Translations under genes and position numbers: made by a program | From: Xylophilus sp. Leaf220 | GTDB lineage: Bacteria > Pseudomonadota > Gammaproteobacteria > Burkholderiales > Burkholderiaceae_C | NCBI RefSeq assembly: GCF_001421705.1 | Contig: NZ_LMKO01000022.1 | Span: forward strand, 124,339-188,338 | DNA length: 64,000 bases | Reading direction: 5' to 3' | The notes under the pieces: generated by a model | The model's input: only the letters and a program-made list of their open reading frames with translations | The model's database searches: none | What the model was told of the DNA's origin: nothing | Shown: one piece after another, positions 19,201 through 28,229 of the stretch | Position numbering within the stretch: the first letter of the stretch is position 1 | Layout: each line of letters opens with the position of its first letter

Positions 19201-19573
19201 CCGCAGCCTCGGTTTCTCCATGCGCATACGTTCCTCCCTCTGTCTCTGGCTATTGCTGCTCCTGGCGTGTTTCCACGCCGCCGCCGGCGTGGGTCACCAT
19301 GTGCACGACTGCGGGCCGGACCGTGCCGTGCCGGCAGCGTCTGCCGCATCCGACGAGGCCCCGGGCGACTCGGCACCCGGCGCTGCACATGCAGCGTGTA
19401 CCGCCTGCATGCTGCAGGCACACGGCGCCCTGCCCGCGGTTTCGGTGCCGACGTCTTGGCAACCGATGGCTCTGTCGGCCGCGCCGCTGCCCTGGGCCAC
19501 CCGCGAGGACAGGCTCCACTACGCCCCCTGGCGCAACCGGTTCGCAGCGCGAGACCCACCGGTGGCGGGATAG
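19196..19573 (+). CDS. DUF2946 family exported protein
   Basis: A 125-residue protein from the ATG at 19196, or 117 from the ATG at 19220. It has a strong signal segment (LCLWLLLLLACFHAAA). The mature part has His residues (GHHVHDCG) and the pair HAACTACMLQAHG, the Cys-x2-Cys motif recalling DUF2946 proteins. Such proteins are often encoded beside TonB-dependent receptors, including copper-linked ones. The stop lies 110 bp before a TonB-dependent receptor here. Metal binding by the His/Cys motifs is likely but not shown. Confidence 0.68.
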   Translation: MIRSLGFSMRIRSSLCLWLLLLLACFHAAAGVGHHVHDCGPDRAVPAASAASDEAPGDSAPGAAHAACTACMLQAHGALPAVSVPTSWQPMALSAAPLPWATREDRLHYAPWRNRFAARDPPVAG

Positions 19574-19683
19574 GCCGCGGCACGCCCGGTGCCGCCCTCT
19601 CCCGGTCGTGGCGCCCTGCTACGGCCCTCCCTTGCACCGCGCGGCCCTGCGCGTGCAATGCCTGTCTTCCTGCCGCCGATCCC

Positions 19684-21837
19684 ATGCCCTCTCGCTCTTT
19701 TCCCGCCACCGGCCGCCTGCCCGTGGCCCTCGCCGCGTCCGCCCTGTGGGCCTCCGGGGCCTTCGCCCAGGACGCGCCTTCCCGCAGCGCCGAAGCGCCC
19801 GCGCTCGCCACGACGGATGTGGTCGGCCGCACCGAATCGGGCACCTACCACGCAGACGAAGCCGCCGGCGCCAAGACCGACCTGCCGCTGCGCGAGCTGC
19901 CCCAATCGGTCCGCATCATCACCCGGCAGGTGATCGACGACCTGGGCGCCACCCGGCTCGACGACGTGCTCGACTACGTCGGCGGCGTCTCGCGGCAGAA
20001 CAACTTCGGAGGGCTCTGGGACAACATCGCGATCCGCGGCCTGCCGGGCAACGAGAACACCGGCATGGCGACGCTGCAGAACGGGTTTTCCTCCAACCGC
20101 GGCTTCAACGCCCCGCGCGACCTGGCCGGCGTGGAGCGGATCGAGTTCCTGAAAGGCACCGCCTCGGCCCTCTACGGCAGCGCGGAGCCCGGCGGCACCC
20201 TCAACATCGTGACCAAGAAGCCGCTGTGGAAGGCCGCGAACGCGGTCGAGGCGTACGCCGGCAGCTTCGGGCTGAAGCGCGCCACCTTCGACAGCACCGG
20301 CCCGATCGGCGAGCGCTTCGCCTACCGGCTCAACGTGGCGGCGGAAGACCGCGACGGCTTCCGCGATTTCGTCGGCTCCCAACGCCGGGTGGTGGCGCCC
20401 GCCTTCACCTGGAAGCTGACCAACGCCACGGTGCTGGAATACAGCGGCGAGATCCTGCGCCACAGTACCCCGCTCGACCGCGGCGTGGTGGCGGTCGACA
20501 ACCGCCTGGGCGCGGTGCCGCGCGAGCGCTTCCTGGGCGAGCCCGCCGACGGCGACGTGACGGTCGACAACCAGACCCACCAGTTCATCCTGTCGCACGA
20601 CTGGAACACCCGATGGCGCAGCCGCCTGGGTCTCTCCTACCGCGAGACGCAGATCAAGGGCTTCTCCACCGAGGCCACCGCGCTGCGCAACGACGGCGTC
20701 CTGACCCGCCAGCGCCGCTACCGCGACTACGGCTCCGACGACACCGCGGTGCAAGCCGAACTGATCGGCAACGTCAGCACCGGCACGCTGGAGCACGAGC
20801 TGCTCTTCGGCGTCGAGACCTACCGCTTCGACATGGACACGCTGATGCTGCGGGCTAACCCGACCGCCGCGGCGCCCTACGGCATCAACATCAACAACCC
20901 GGTCTACGGCCAGGCGCAGCCCACGCCGCTGCCCAACACGAGCACCTACGAGCGCCAGCGCAACACCGCGTTCTATGCTCAGGACGCGATCAAGCTCTCG
21001 CCCGCCTGGCGCGTCGTCGCCGGCCTGAGGGCCGACAACTACCGCCAGAGCCTGGAGAACCGCCGCACCGGCAGCACCGCGTCGCAGGATCCGTCGGCCA
21101 CCACGCCGCGCGTCGGCGTCTCGTGGCTGCCCACCGCGCAGTGGACGGTGTACGGCAACGCCGGCCAGTCCTTCCGCCCCAACACCGGCAGCAGCGCCGC
21201 CAACACCGCCTTCGGCCCCGAGAAGGGCCGCGCGCTGGAGCTGGGCACCAAGTGGGAGAGCGCCGATCACAGCATCGGCGCCACCGCCGCGCTGTTCGAC
21301 ATCCGCAAGCGCAACGTGCTCACCAGCGATCCGTTCAACGGCGGCTTCTCCGTCGCGGCGGGCGAGGTGCGCAGCCGCGGCGCCGAGTTCGACTTCGCCG
21401 GCCAGGTCACCCGGCAGTGGCGGATCAACGCCAGCCTGGTGGTCAACGACGTGGAGGTGACCCGCGACAACACGCTGGAGGTGGGCGGCCGCCTGCTCAA
21501 CGTGCCCAAGGTCAATGGCAGCGTGCTGGCGGTGTACGAGAACGCCTTCGCCAACGGCCAGCGCTACGGCATCGGCGGCGGCGTCACCCACACCGGCAAG
21601 CGGCTGGGCGAGGCCCGTACCAAGGCCCAGGCCAATGCCGGCACCGCCGCCTTCGACCTGCCCGCCTACACCACCGCCAAGATCGTCGCCTACTGGCGCC
21701 TGACGCCCGCCGTGCGGCTCACGCTGGATGTGGACAATCTCTTCGACCGCAGCTACTACCCCAACTCCTACAGCGGGGTCTGGGTGACCCCCGGCATGGG
21801 CCGGGCGGTGACGCTGGGCCTGCAAGCCAAATTTTGA
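19684..21837 (+). CDS. TonB-dependent siderophore-type receptor
   Basis: A 717-residue outer-membrane receptor. The start at 19684 gives a signal peptide ending ASGAFAQ. The plug domain contains LPQSVRIITRQVIDDLGATR, IAIRGLPG and GVERIEFLKGTASALYG, typical of ferric-siderophore receptors of the FhuA/FoxA type. A 22-strand barrel is expected, and the protein ends in Phe (GLQAKF) as barrel proteins do. Downstream lies a complete peptide/nickel-type ABC importer, so receptor and importer probably handle the same ligand. The ligand is unknown; no siderophore synthesis gene is in the window. Confidence 0.92.
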   Translation: MPSRSFPATGRLPVALAASALWASGAFAQDAPSRSAEAPALATTDVVGRTESGTYHADEAAGAKTDLPLRELPQSVRIITRQVIDDLGATRLDDVLDYVGGVSRQNNFGGLWDNIAIRGLPGNENTGMATLQNGFSSNRGFNAPRDLAGVERIEFLKGTASALYGSAEPGGTLNIVTKKPLWKAANAVEAYAGSFGLKRATFDSTGPIGERFAYRLNVAAEDRDGFRDFVGSQRRVVAPAFTWKLTNATVLEYSGEILRHSTPLDRGVVAVDNRLGAVPRERFLGEPADGDVTVDNQTHQFILSHDWNTRWRSRLGLSYRETQIKGFSTEATALRNDGVLTRQRRYRDYGSDDTAVQAELIGNVSTGTLEHELLFGVETYRFDMDTLMLRANPTAAAPYGININNPVYGQAQPTPLPNTSTYERQRNTAFYAQDAIKLSPAWRVVAGLRADNYRQSLENRRTGSTASQDPSATTPRVGVSWLPTAQWTVYGNAGQSFRPNTGSSAANTAFGPEKGRALELGTKWESADHSIGATAALFDIRKRNVLTSDPFNGGFSVAAGEVRSRGAEFDFAGQVTRQWRINASLVVNDVEVTRDNTLEVGGRLLNVPKVNGSVLAVYENAFANGQRYGIGGGVTHTGKRLGEARTKAQANAGTAAFDLPAYTTAKIVAYWRLTPAVRLTLDVDNLFDRSYYPNSYSGVWVTPGMGRAVTLGLQAKF

Positions 21838-21845
21838 GTACATCC

Positions 21846-21938
21846 CCCCGGAGCGGCTGCGCCGCTCCCCCCCTTCTCTCGCTGCGCGGGAAGGGGGGCG
21901 CGCCCGGTGGACCGGCGGAGCCGGCTCCACGGGGGCCC
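21846..21938. repeat. REP-like intergenic element, copy 1
   Basis: Three nested palindromes fill the gap between the receptor and the substrate-binding protein: GGAGCGGCTGCGCCGCTCC, then CCCCCCTT...AAGGGGGG, then GTGGACCGG...CCGGCTCCAC. The layout resembles the element at 30621-30710. It may act as an mRNA stabiliser or partial terminator inside the operon. Confidence 0.5.
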
Positions 21939-21963
21939 TGGTAGTCAACCATCTTTCGCTTCT

Positions 21964-23517
21964 ATGACCGATGCTTCTTCTTTCGCCGTCGAGCGGCGCC
22001 GCCTGCTGCAGTGCGGCGCGGTGATCGGTGCGCTTCCGGCGTTCGCCCGGGCGGCCGAGCCTGCGCCGCTGCAGCTGGTCGGGCCGTGGGAGGTGAGCGG
22101 GCTGGCGCCGGCGGCCAGCGGCTATATGTTCGCCCGGCTGCAGGTGGCCGAGACGCTGATGGGCGCGGCGGACGACGGCGCGCCGGCGCCGGCCCTGGCC
22201 GAGCGCTGGAGCACCTCGGCCGACGGCCTGGTGTGGCGCTTCGTGCTGCGGCCCGCGGCGCGCTTCCACGACAACACTCCGGTCACCGCCGACGCGGTGG
22301 TGCGCTGCCTGCGGGCGGCGCAGGTGGCGCCGTCGCTGCTAAGCGGCGCGCCGATCCGGTCGATCGAGGCCGACGGCCCGGGCACGGTGGCGATCGCCCT
22401 CGCCGAGCCGCACGGCCGGCTGCCGGCGTTGCTGGCGCACAGCAGCACGGTGGTGCTGGCGCCGTCCGCGTTCGACGCGCAAGGACGCGTCCTGCGGATC
22501 GTCGGCAGCGGGCCCTACCGCATCGCGGTGCTCTCGGCGCCGCAGCGCATCGAGACCACGGTGTTCGAGGGCTACGACGGACCGCGCCCGGCCATCGCCC
22601 GGGTGCGCTACCTGGCCGCCGGCCGTGCCGAAACCCGTGCGCTGATGGCCGAGGCCGGCCAGGCCGACCTGGCCTACGGGCTGGACCCGGTGAGCCTGCA
22701 GCGGCTGAAAAAACGCGGGCAGGTGCCGATCGCCGCGGTCACGCTGCCGCGCACCGCGGTGCTCAAGCTCAACGCCGCCGATCCGGCGCTGCAGGACCTT
22801 CGGGTGCGGCAGGCGCTGAGCCTGTCGATCGACCGCGCCGGCATCGCCCGCGCCCTGCTGCGCGATACCGAACTGGCCGCCACCCAGCTCTTTCCGCCGA
22901 CCCTGGGCGACTGGCACAACCCCGCGCTGGCGCCGCTGCGCCACGATCCGCAGGCGGCCGCGCAGCTGCTGCAGCAGGCCGGCTGGCGCCCCTCGCCCGA
23001 CGGCCTGCGCAACGCGGCGGGCCAGCCGCTGCGGCTGGTGCTGCGCACCTTCGTCGACCGGCCCGAACTGCCGCTCTTCGCCACCGCGCTGCAGGAGCAG
23101 TGGCGGCAGGCCGGCATCGCGGTGCAGATCGCCATCGGCAATTCGGGCGACATCCCGCTGGGCCACCGCGACGGCAGCCTGCAGCTGGGCCTGGGCGCCC
23201 GCAACTACGCCACCGTGCCCGACCCCAGCGGCACGCTGGCGCAGGACTTCGGCCCGCGCGGCGGCGACTGGGGCGCGATGGGCTGGAAGAGCGATGCGGT
23301 GGTCGGCGCGCTCGACGAGTTGACCCGCGGCACGCCCACCGCGGCCCGTGCCACCGCCCTGCGCGGCCGGATCGCCCAGGTGCTGCAGGACGAACTGCCG
23401 GTGATCCCGGTCGTTTGGTACCGGCAGCAGGTGGCCGTCAGCCCCCGGGTGGCCGGCGTGCGCCTGGACCCGCTGGAGCGCTCCTACCGCCTGACCGAGA
23501 TGGCATGGCGCGGATGA
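21964..23517 (+). CDS. ABC transporter substrate-binding protein, family 5 (peptide/nickel type)
   Basis: A 517-residue periplasmic binding protein. The start at 21964 precedes a signal with an Arg pair and hydrophobic core (ERRRLLQCGAVIGALPAF). Family features are LAERWSTSADGLVWRF, ARFHDNTPVTADAVVR and IVGSGPYRIAVL. It is the first gene of an importer with two permeases and a fused ATPase downstream and a TonB receptor upstream. Family 5 members bind peptides, nickel chelates, haem or opine metallophores; context favours a metal chelate. Specificity is inference. Confidence 0.85.
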   Translation: MTDASSFAVERRRLLQCGAVIGALPAFARAAEPAPLQLVGPWEVSGLAPAASGYMFARLQVAETLMGAADDGAPAPALAERWSTSADGLVWRFVLRPAARFHDNTPVTADAVVRCLRAAQVAPSLLSGAPIRSIEADGPGTVAIALAEPHGRLPALLAHSSTVVLAPSAFDAQGRVLRIVGSGPYRIAVLSAPQRIETTVFEGYDGPRPAIARVRYLAAGRAETRALMAEAGQADLAYGLDPVSLQRLKKRGQVPIAAVTLPRTAVLKLNAADPALQDLRVRQALSLSIDRAGIARALLRDTELAATQLFPPTLGDWHNPALAPLRHDPQAAAQLLQQAGWRPSPDGLRNAAGQPLRLVLRTFVDRPELPLFATALQEQWRQAGIAVQIAIGNSGDIPLGHRDGSLQLGLGARNYATVPDPSGTLAQDFGPRGGDWGAMGWKSDAVVGALDELTRGTPTAARATALRGRIAQVLQDELPVIPVVWYRQQVAVSPRVAGVRLDPLERSYRLTEMAWRG

Positions 23518-23571
23518 GCCCGCAGGCCGCCCCGCGGCGCCCCGGCACGGCCGCCGGTGCCGAAATCTACA

Positions 23572-23627
23572 AGAAAAGTTCCTGTAGCCGGCACCGGACG
23601 CCGACCACCAGCTATGGAAACCATAGC
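23572..23627 (-). repeat. Dispersed palindromic repeat, copy C
   Basis: On the minus strand this reads GCTATGGTTTCCATAGCTGG, then TGGTCGGC...GCCGGCTACAGG and ACTTTTC. It shares the order ATAGCTGGT-CGGC-loop-GCCGGCT-CTTTTC with the copies at 31738 and 39681. It lies in the 169-bp gap between the binding-protein and permease genes, the only large gap inside this importer. Confidence 0.7.
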
Positions 23628-23686
23628 AAACAGCCGGTTTTCCACGACGGGTGCCACGGGCGCCTGTGTCTCCGAGAGGTGAAACG

Positions 23687-24652
23687 ATGACCCCGCTACG
23701 GTCCCCCTGGGCGGCGCTGCTGGCCCGCCGCTCGGTGCAGGTGGTGGCGCTGGCGCTGCTGATCGGCACCCTGTGTTTCTTCATGGCCCGCGCCCTGCCC
23801 GGCGACGTGGCGATGCGCATCGCCGCCAGCCGCTACGGCTACGACCTGGTCGGCAACGCCGCCGCGGCCGCGGTGCGCGCCGAACTGGGCCTCGACCGGC
23901 CGCTGTGGCAGGCCCTGGCCGACTGGTGGGCCACGCTGGCCCGCCTGGACCTGGGCCGCTCGCTGGTCAGCGGCGATCCGGTCTGGCACGAGGTGCGGGC
24001 GCAGCTGGGCGCCACCCTCGACCTGGCCGTGGCCGCGCTGCTGCTGGCGATGGCCATCGGCCTGCCGCTGGGCGCCTGGGCCGGCCTGCACGCCGGCGGC
24101 CGCATCGACCGCGCCACGCTGGCGCTGGCGGTGCTGCTGCGGGCGATGCCGCCCTTCCTGCTGGCGGTGCTGCTGATGCTGCTGGTGGCGGTGCGGATCG
24201 GCGCCCTGCCGGTCGCCGGCGACGACCATGCCGGCAGCCTGCTGCTGCCCGCGCTCACCCTGGCGCTGGGCCTGGCCGCCGGTCTGGCCCGCGTCTTCCG
24301 GCAGGCCCTGCGCGACGCGGTGCAGTCGCCCGCCTACGAGTTCGCCCGCACCAAGGGCCTGGACGACACCCAGGCCCTCCTGCGGCGCGCCCTGCGCAGC
24401 GCCGCGGTGCCGGTCGTCGCCTACCTGGGCGTGCATGCGGTGTTCCTGGTCGAAGGCGCGGTGGTGGTCGAGAGCCTCTTCGCCTGGCCCGGCATCGGCC
24501 ATGCCCTGGTGCACGCGATCTTCGGCCGCGACGTGCCGATGATCCAGGGCACCGCCCTCTGCATGGGCCTGCTCTTCGTCGTCTTCAACCTGCTGGTCGA
24601 TGCCGCCTGCCTGGCGCTCGACCCGCGCCGCCGGCTGGAGGATGCGCGATGA
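23687..24652 (+). CDS. ABC transporter permease, DppB/NikB type
   Basis: A 321-residue inner-membrane permease. The ATG at 23687 follows the ribosome binding site GAGAGGTGAAACG. About six membrane helices are visible. The cytoplasmic EAA loop (SPAYEFARTKGLDDTQALLRR) contacts the ATPase, followed by VVESLFAWPGIGHALVHAI. It pairs with the permease at 24714. Its stop overlaps a tiny open frame at 24649 that bridges to the next gene. Confidence 0.9.
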   Translation: MTPLRSPWAALLARRSVQVVALALLIGTLCFFMARALPGDVAMRIAASRYGYDLVGNAAAAAVRAELGLDRPLWQALADWWATLARLDLGRSLVSGDPVWHEVRAQLGATLDLAVAALLLAMAIGLPLGAWAGLHAGGRIDRATLALAVLLRAMPPFLLAVLLMLLVAVRIGALPVAGDDHAGSLLLPALTLALGLAAGLARVFRQALRDAVQSPAYEFARTKGLDDTQALLRRALRSAAVPVVAYLGVHAVFLVEGAVVVESLFAWPGIGHALVHAIFGRDVPMIQGTALCMGLLFVVFNLLVDAACLALDPRRRLEDAR

Positions 24653-24717
24653 GCGCCGTGCCGGGCCGCCCCCAACAAGCTCGCACCGCAGTGCGCAGCA
24701 CGAAGGTATTGCCATGA
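24649..24717 (+). other. Tiny bridging open frame between two permease genes
   Basis: A 22-codon frame starts ATGA on the stop of the first permease and ends ATGA on the start of the second. It therefore overlaps both neighbours by four bases. Its first bases (ATGAGCGCCGTG) are identical to the start of the second permease. It could pass ribosomes between the two genes, or be the trace of a small duplication. No ribosome binding site was seen. Confidence 0.3.
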
Positions 24718-25553
24718 GCGCCGTGCTCGACACCCCCGCCGCGCAGTCGACCATGCCCCCCGCCCGCCGCCGAGGCCGCGCGCGCGCCGGCCTGGCGGTG
24801 ATGCTGGCGCTGGCCTTGTTCGCCGCCTTGGGCCCGGCGGTGGTCGGCCCCGACCCGGCAGCGCAGGACTTGAACAACAGCCTGGCACCGCCCGGCGCGG
24901 CCGAATGGCTGGGCACCGACGTCTTCGGCCGCAGCGTGCTCGCACGGCTGGCCCATGCCGCCCGGCTCTCGCTCGGCCTGGCACTGCTCGCCGCCGTCAC
25001 CGCGGCCGTGCCCGGCGTGCTGCTGGGACTGCTGGCCGCCTGGCGCGGCGGCGCGGTGGAGCGGGCGCTGGTGATGCTGTCGGATGCCGCCCTGTCGGTG
25101 CCCGGCCTGCTGCTGGTGCTGCTCTTCGCGGGGCTGGCGCCGGGCCGGCACTGGGCGCTGTACCTGGGCCTGTCGCTGTCGCTCTGGGTGGAGTACTTCC
25201 GGGTGAGCCGGGCGGTGGCCCGGCCGGTGATGGCGGGCGATGCGGTGCAGGCCTCGCGCCTGCTGGGCTTCGGACCGGTGTACCTGGTGCGGAGCCACCT
25301 GCTGCCGGCGCTGGCCCCGGTGCTGGGCACCCTGCTGGCATTCAGCGCGGCGCAGGCGGTTCTGGCGCTGGCCGCGCTCGGCTTCATCGGCGTGGGCCTG
25401 CAACCGCCGACGGCCGAGCTGGGCCTGATGATGACCGAAGCCCTGCCCCACTACGAGGAGGCACCCTGGCTCATCGCCGCACCGGTCGCGCTGCTGACGC
25501 TGCTGGTGCTCGGGATGATGCTGCTGGCGGGCGACCGGGAGGCATCGGCATGA
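24714..25553 (+). CDS. ABC transporter permease, DppC/NikC type
   Basis: A 279-residue inner-membrane permease, start at 24714. It begins with a cytoplasmic tail ([12 protein letters not shown]) before the first helix. HWLGTDVFGR-like AEWLGTDVFGRSVLARL marks the DppC family, and the coupling loop is AVQASRLLGFGPVYLVRSH. It lacks the usual Glu-Ala-Ala triplet but keeps the Gly of that loop. It forms the channel with the permease at 23687. The ATPase gene follows after 49 bp. Confidence 0.9.
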   Translation: MSAVLDTPAAQSTMPPARRRGRARAGLAVMLALALFAALGPAVVGPDPAAQDLNNSLAPPGAAEWLGTDVFGRSVLARLAHAARLSLGLALLAAVTAAVPGVLLGLLAAWRGGAVERALVMLSDAALSVPGLLLVLLFAGLAPGRHWALYLGLSLSLWVEYFRVSRAVARPVMAGDAVQASRLLGFGPVYLVRSHLLPALAPVLGTLLAFSAAQAVLALAALGFIGVGLQPPTAELGLMMTEALPHYEEAPWLIAAPVALLTLLVLGMMLLAGDREASA

Positions 25554-25602
25554 CGGGCGTCGCAGCTCTCCACCGCTCCCCGCGCCACGGCAGGAGCACC
25601 GC

Positions 25603-27033
25603 ATGACCGGCACCGTACTTCTCGCGGCCGACGATCTTTCGGTCCACGTCGGCACCCACACCCTTCTGCGGGGCGTGTCGTTCACGCTACGCGCGGGCGA
25701 ATCGCTCACGCTGCTGGGCGAAAGCGGCGCCGGCAAATCGCTGCTGGCGCAGGCCGTCGTCGGCAACCTGCCGACCGCCCTGCGCGCTGCAGGCAGCGTC
25801 ACGCTGGACGGCACCACCACCCGCGCGGCCGACGCCGCCGCCCGCCGCCCCGCCTGGGGCCGCACCCTGGCCGTGCTGCCGCAGGAGCCGGCGCTGGCGC
25901 TCGACCCGCTGGGCCGCATAGCGCCGCAGCTGGCCGAGGTGCACGCGCTGGTCCGCGGTGCCAGTGCCGCCGCGGCCGATGCCGCCGCTGCCCAGGGCCT
26001 TGCCGATGCCGGTCTGGCCGCCGCCGCGCAGCGCTACCCCTGGCAGATCTCCGGCGGCATGGCCCAGCGCGCCGCCGCCACCATCGCCTTGGCCGGCGGC
26101 GCCCGGGCACTGCTGGCCGACGAACCCACCAAGGGCCTCGATGCACACTGGCGCGCCCACACCGTCGCGCTGCTGCAGTCTGTGCAGAAGGCCGGCGGTT
26201 GCGTCGTCACCATCACGCACGACATCCAGGTCGCCCGGGCGCTCGGCGGCCAGGTGATCGTGCTGCGGCACGGCGAGGTGGTCGAACAAGGCGATGCCGC
26301 CGCGGTGTTGGCAGCGCCCCGCCACCCGTTCACCCGCGCTTTGCTGGCCGCACAGCCGGCGCACTGGCCGCGCCACGGCACGGCCACCTCCGGCGCCCCG
26401 GTCTTGCATGCCGATGACATCGCCAAGCGGCTGGGCGGCCGCACGCTGTTCGAAGGCATCGACATGCCGATCCACGCCGGCCAGCGCTGGGCGGTGCAAG
26501 GCCCCAGCGGCACCGGCAAGAGCACGCTGGGCAACGTGCTGCTGGGCCTGCTGGCGCCCGACGCCGGGCAGGTGCGCCGCGCGCCGGCGCTGCGGCGCCA
26601 TGCGCTGCAAAAGCTCTACCAGGACCCGGTCGCATCCTTTGCGCCGAAGGCCAGCCTGGAACGTTCGCTGCGCGATGTGGCGCGGCTGCACGGGTGCAGC
26701 TGGGCCAGCATAGAGGCCCGCCTGCAGCGCCTGCGCCTGCCCGATGGCGTGCTGGCCCGCCGGCCGTTCGAGGTATCGGGCGGCGAGCTGCAGAGGATCG
26801 CGCTGGCCCGCGCGCTGGCAGTGGAGCCGGCGCTGCTGTTCGCCGACGAGCCCACCTCGCGGCTCGACCCGATCACCCAGCAGGATGCGATGGCCACGCT
26901 GCTGGGCGCAGCCGAGGAGACGGGCGCGGCGCTGGTGCTGGTGACGCACGACCCGGACATCGCCGCGGCGGTGGGATCGCACTTCGTACACCTGCACGAA
27001 CCGGTGGTGCCGACGCAGCCTGCGTTGGTCTAG
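25603..27033 (+). CDS. Fused dual-domain ABC ATPase (DppD-DppF in one chain)
   Basis: A 476-residue protein holding two complete nucleotide-binding domains. Domain 1 has Walker A GESGAGKS (39-46), signature ISGGM (149-153) and Walker B LADEPTKGLD. Domain 2 has GPSGTGKS (300-307), VSGGELQR (391-398) and FADEPTSRLD, ending with VLVTHD. It supplies both ATPase halves that are separate genes in most peptide/nickel importers, such as the second system in this window. CAGGAGCACCGC before the ATG is a good ribosome binding site. The usual C-terminal Cys-rich oligopeptide motif is absent. Confidence 0.9.
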   Translation: MTGTVLLAADDLSVHVGTHTLLRGVSFTLRAGESLTLLGESGAGKSLLAQAVVGNLPTALRAAGSVTLDGTTTRAADAAARRPAWGRTLAVLPQEPALALDPLGRIAPQLAEVHALVRGASAAAADAAAAQGLADAGLAAAAQRYPWQISGGMAQRAAATIALAGGARALLADEPTKGLDAHWRAHTVALLQSVQKAGGCVVTITHDIQVARALGGQVIVLRHGEVVEQGDAAAVLAAPRHPFTRALLAAQPAHWPRHGTATSGAPVLHADDIAKRLGGRTLFEGIDMPIHAGQRWAVQGPSGTGKSTLGNVLLGLLAPDAGQVRRAPALRRHALQKLYQDPVASFAPKASLERSLRDVARLHGCSWASIEARLQRLRLPDGVLARRPFEVSGGELQRIALARALAVEPALLFADEPTSRLDPITQQDAMATLLGAAEETGAALVLVTHDPDIAAAVGSHFVHLHEPVVPTQPALV

Positions 27034-27103
27034 ACGCTGCAATCGCACGCGGCGAGGGCATGCCCCGGCGGCGTGTCGGCACTGGCCGCCGCTTCACTCT
27101 GCA

Positions 27104-28090
27104 CTACCGGCTTCCGGACTGCACAGGCCCCGCGGCACCGGCGGGCACGACCGCGCTCACCGGCGCCTGCGTGACGCGCCAGATGCCGTAGCAGACCAGC
27201 ACCAACGCCAGGCCATTGCGCCACTCCAGAATGCTCTCGCCCAGGAAGACGGCGGACAGCATCGTGCCGAACACCGGAACCATGAAGTTGAAGGCGGTGA
27301 TCAGGCTGACCCGGTTGTACTTGAGCAGCAAACTCCATATGGAGATCGCCAGCGCCGAGAGCACCGCCAGATAGGCCAGCAAGGCAGACGATGCCATGGT
27401 GAACCCGCCCAGCGTTCCGCCCGATGCATAGCCGGCCACCAGCAGTGCCGCGCCACCGATCACCAGTTGCCACGCGGTCATGACGATGGGGTCGAGGCCC
27501 TGTGAAATGCGCTTGCCGTAGATGCTGCCTGCGGCCAGCACGAACGCCGCGATGATGACGAAGCCTTCGCCCAGCAGCGAGAAATCGAAGTCGAACAACC
27601 CGCCCAGCCCGTTTCCCAGGTTGACGATCATGACACCCGCAAAGCCGACGCTGCACCCCAGCGCCTTGCCCAAGCTGAGCCGGTCGTTGCGGTAGAGAAA
27701 GTGCGCCATCAGCACGCTGAAGAAGGTGCCGGTGGCGTTCATGATCGAGCTCTTCACGCCGGTGGTGTGGGCCAGGCCGATGTAGAAGAACACGTACTGG
27801 ATGGTCGTCTGCGCGAGCCCCAGCACCGCGATCTGCCCCCACGCCTTGCGGGTCAGCCCGCGCACGGCCTTGCCGGTGCAGGCGGCGTAGGCCACCAGCA
27901 GCATGCCCGCGATCAAAAAGCGCCAGCCGGCGAAGACCAGTTTGGAGGCGATGTCATCCGGTGCGATGCCGAACAGGAGATAGCCGCTCTTGATCGCCGG
28001 AAACGAACTGCCCCACAGCATGCAGCACAGCAAAGCCAGCAGAAACACGACCTTGCGGCGGGTCAGAACGGGATGGGGGGCGGATGACAC
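27104..28090 (-). CDS. EamA (DMT superfamily) transporter
   Basis: A protein of 328 residues from the GTG at 28090, preferred because CTGGAGTTGCT precedes it; a TTG at 28132 would add 14. Ten hydrophobic segments form two EamA repeats (LLCCMLWGSSFPAIKSG and SALAISIWSLLLKYNRVS mark them). Members export amino acids, metabolites or metallophores. It is convergent with the importer at 19.7-27.0 kb. Its base composition looks somewhat less GC-rich than its neighbours by eye, which may mean later arrival. The substrate is unknown. Confidence 0.87.
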   Translation of the reverse strand: MSSAPHPVLTRRKVVFLLALLCCMLWGSSFPAIKSGYLLFGIAPDDIASKLVFAGWRFLIAGMLLVAYAACTGKAVRGLTRKAWGQIAVLGLAQTTIQYVFFYIGLAHTTGVKSSIMNATGTFFSVLMAHFLYRNDRLSLGKALGCSVGFAGVMIVNLGNGLGGLFDFDFSLLGEGFVIIAAFVLAAGSIYGKRISQGLDPIVMTAWQLVIGGAALLVAGYASGGTLGGFTMASSALLAYLAVLSALAISIWSLLLKYNRVSLITAFNFMVPVFGTMLSAVFLGESILEWRNGLALVLVCYGIWRVTQAPVSAVVPAGAAGPVQSGSR

Positions 28091-28140
28091 AGCAACTCCA
28101 GAGCGGTACTTCTGGGATTCGAATTGCCCCAAAAAGGTGC

Positions 28141-28229
28141 ATCATAGCTGTCGTCTGACAACTCAAGCGGCCGCGTCGGTGTGTGCCGCCACACAAGCCG
28201 GACCAACAACCGCAGTTGTGCGACAACTG
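28141..28229 (-). promoter_or_regulatory. Candidate control region of the EamA gene
   Basis: On the minus strand, TATGAT (28146-28141) is a possible -10. Just upstream is TTGTCAGACGACAG, a weak dyad. Further up at 28213-28229 is a perfect dyad, CAGTTGT-GCG-ACAACTG. Both share TTGT/ACAA half-sites of the kind bound by GntR-like repressors. No regulator gene is adjacent. Confidence 0.35.

Noticed and set aside
19519-22269. A 916-codon minus-strand frame opposite the TonB receptor
   Set aside because: The opposite strand has a signal peptide, plug motifs and terminal Phe; this frame is a shadow.
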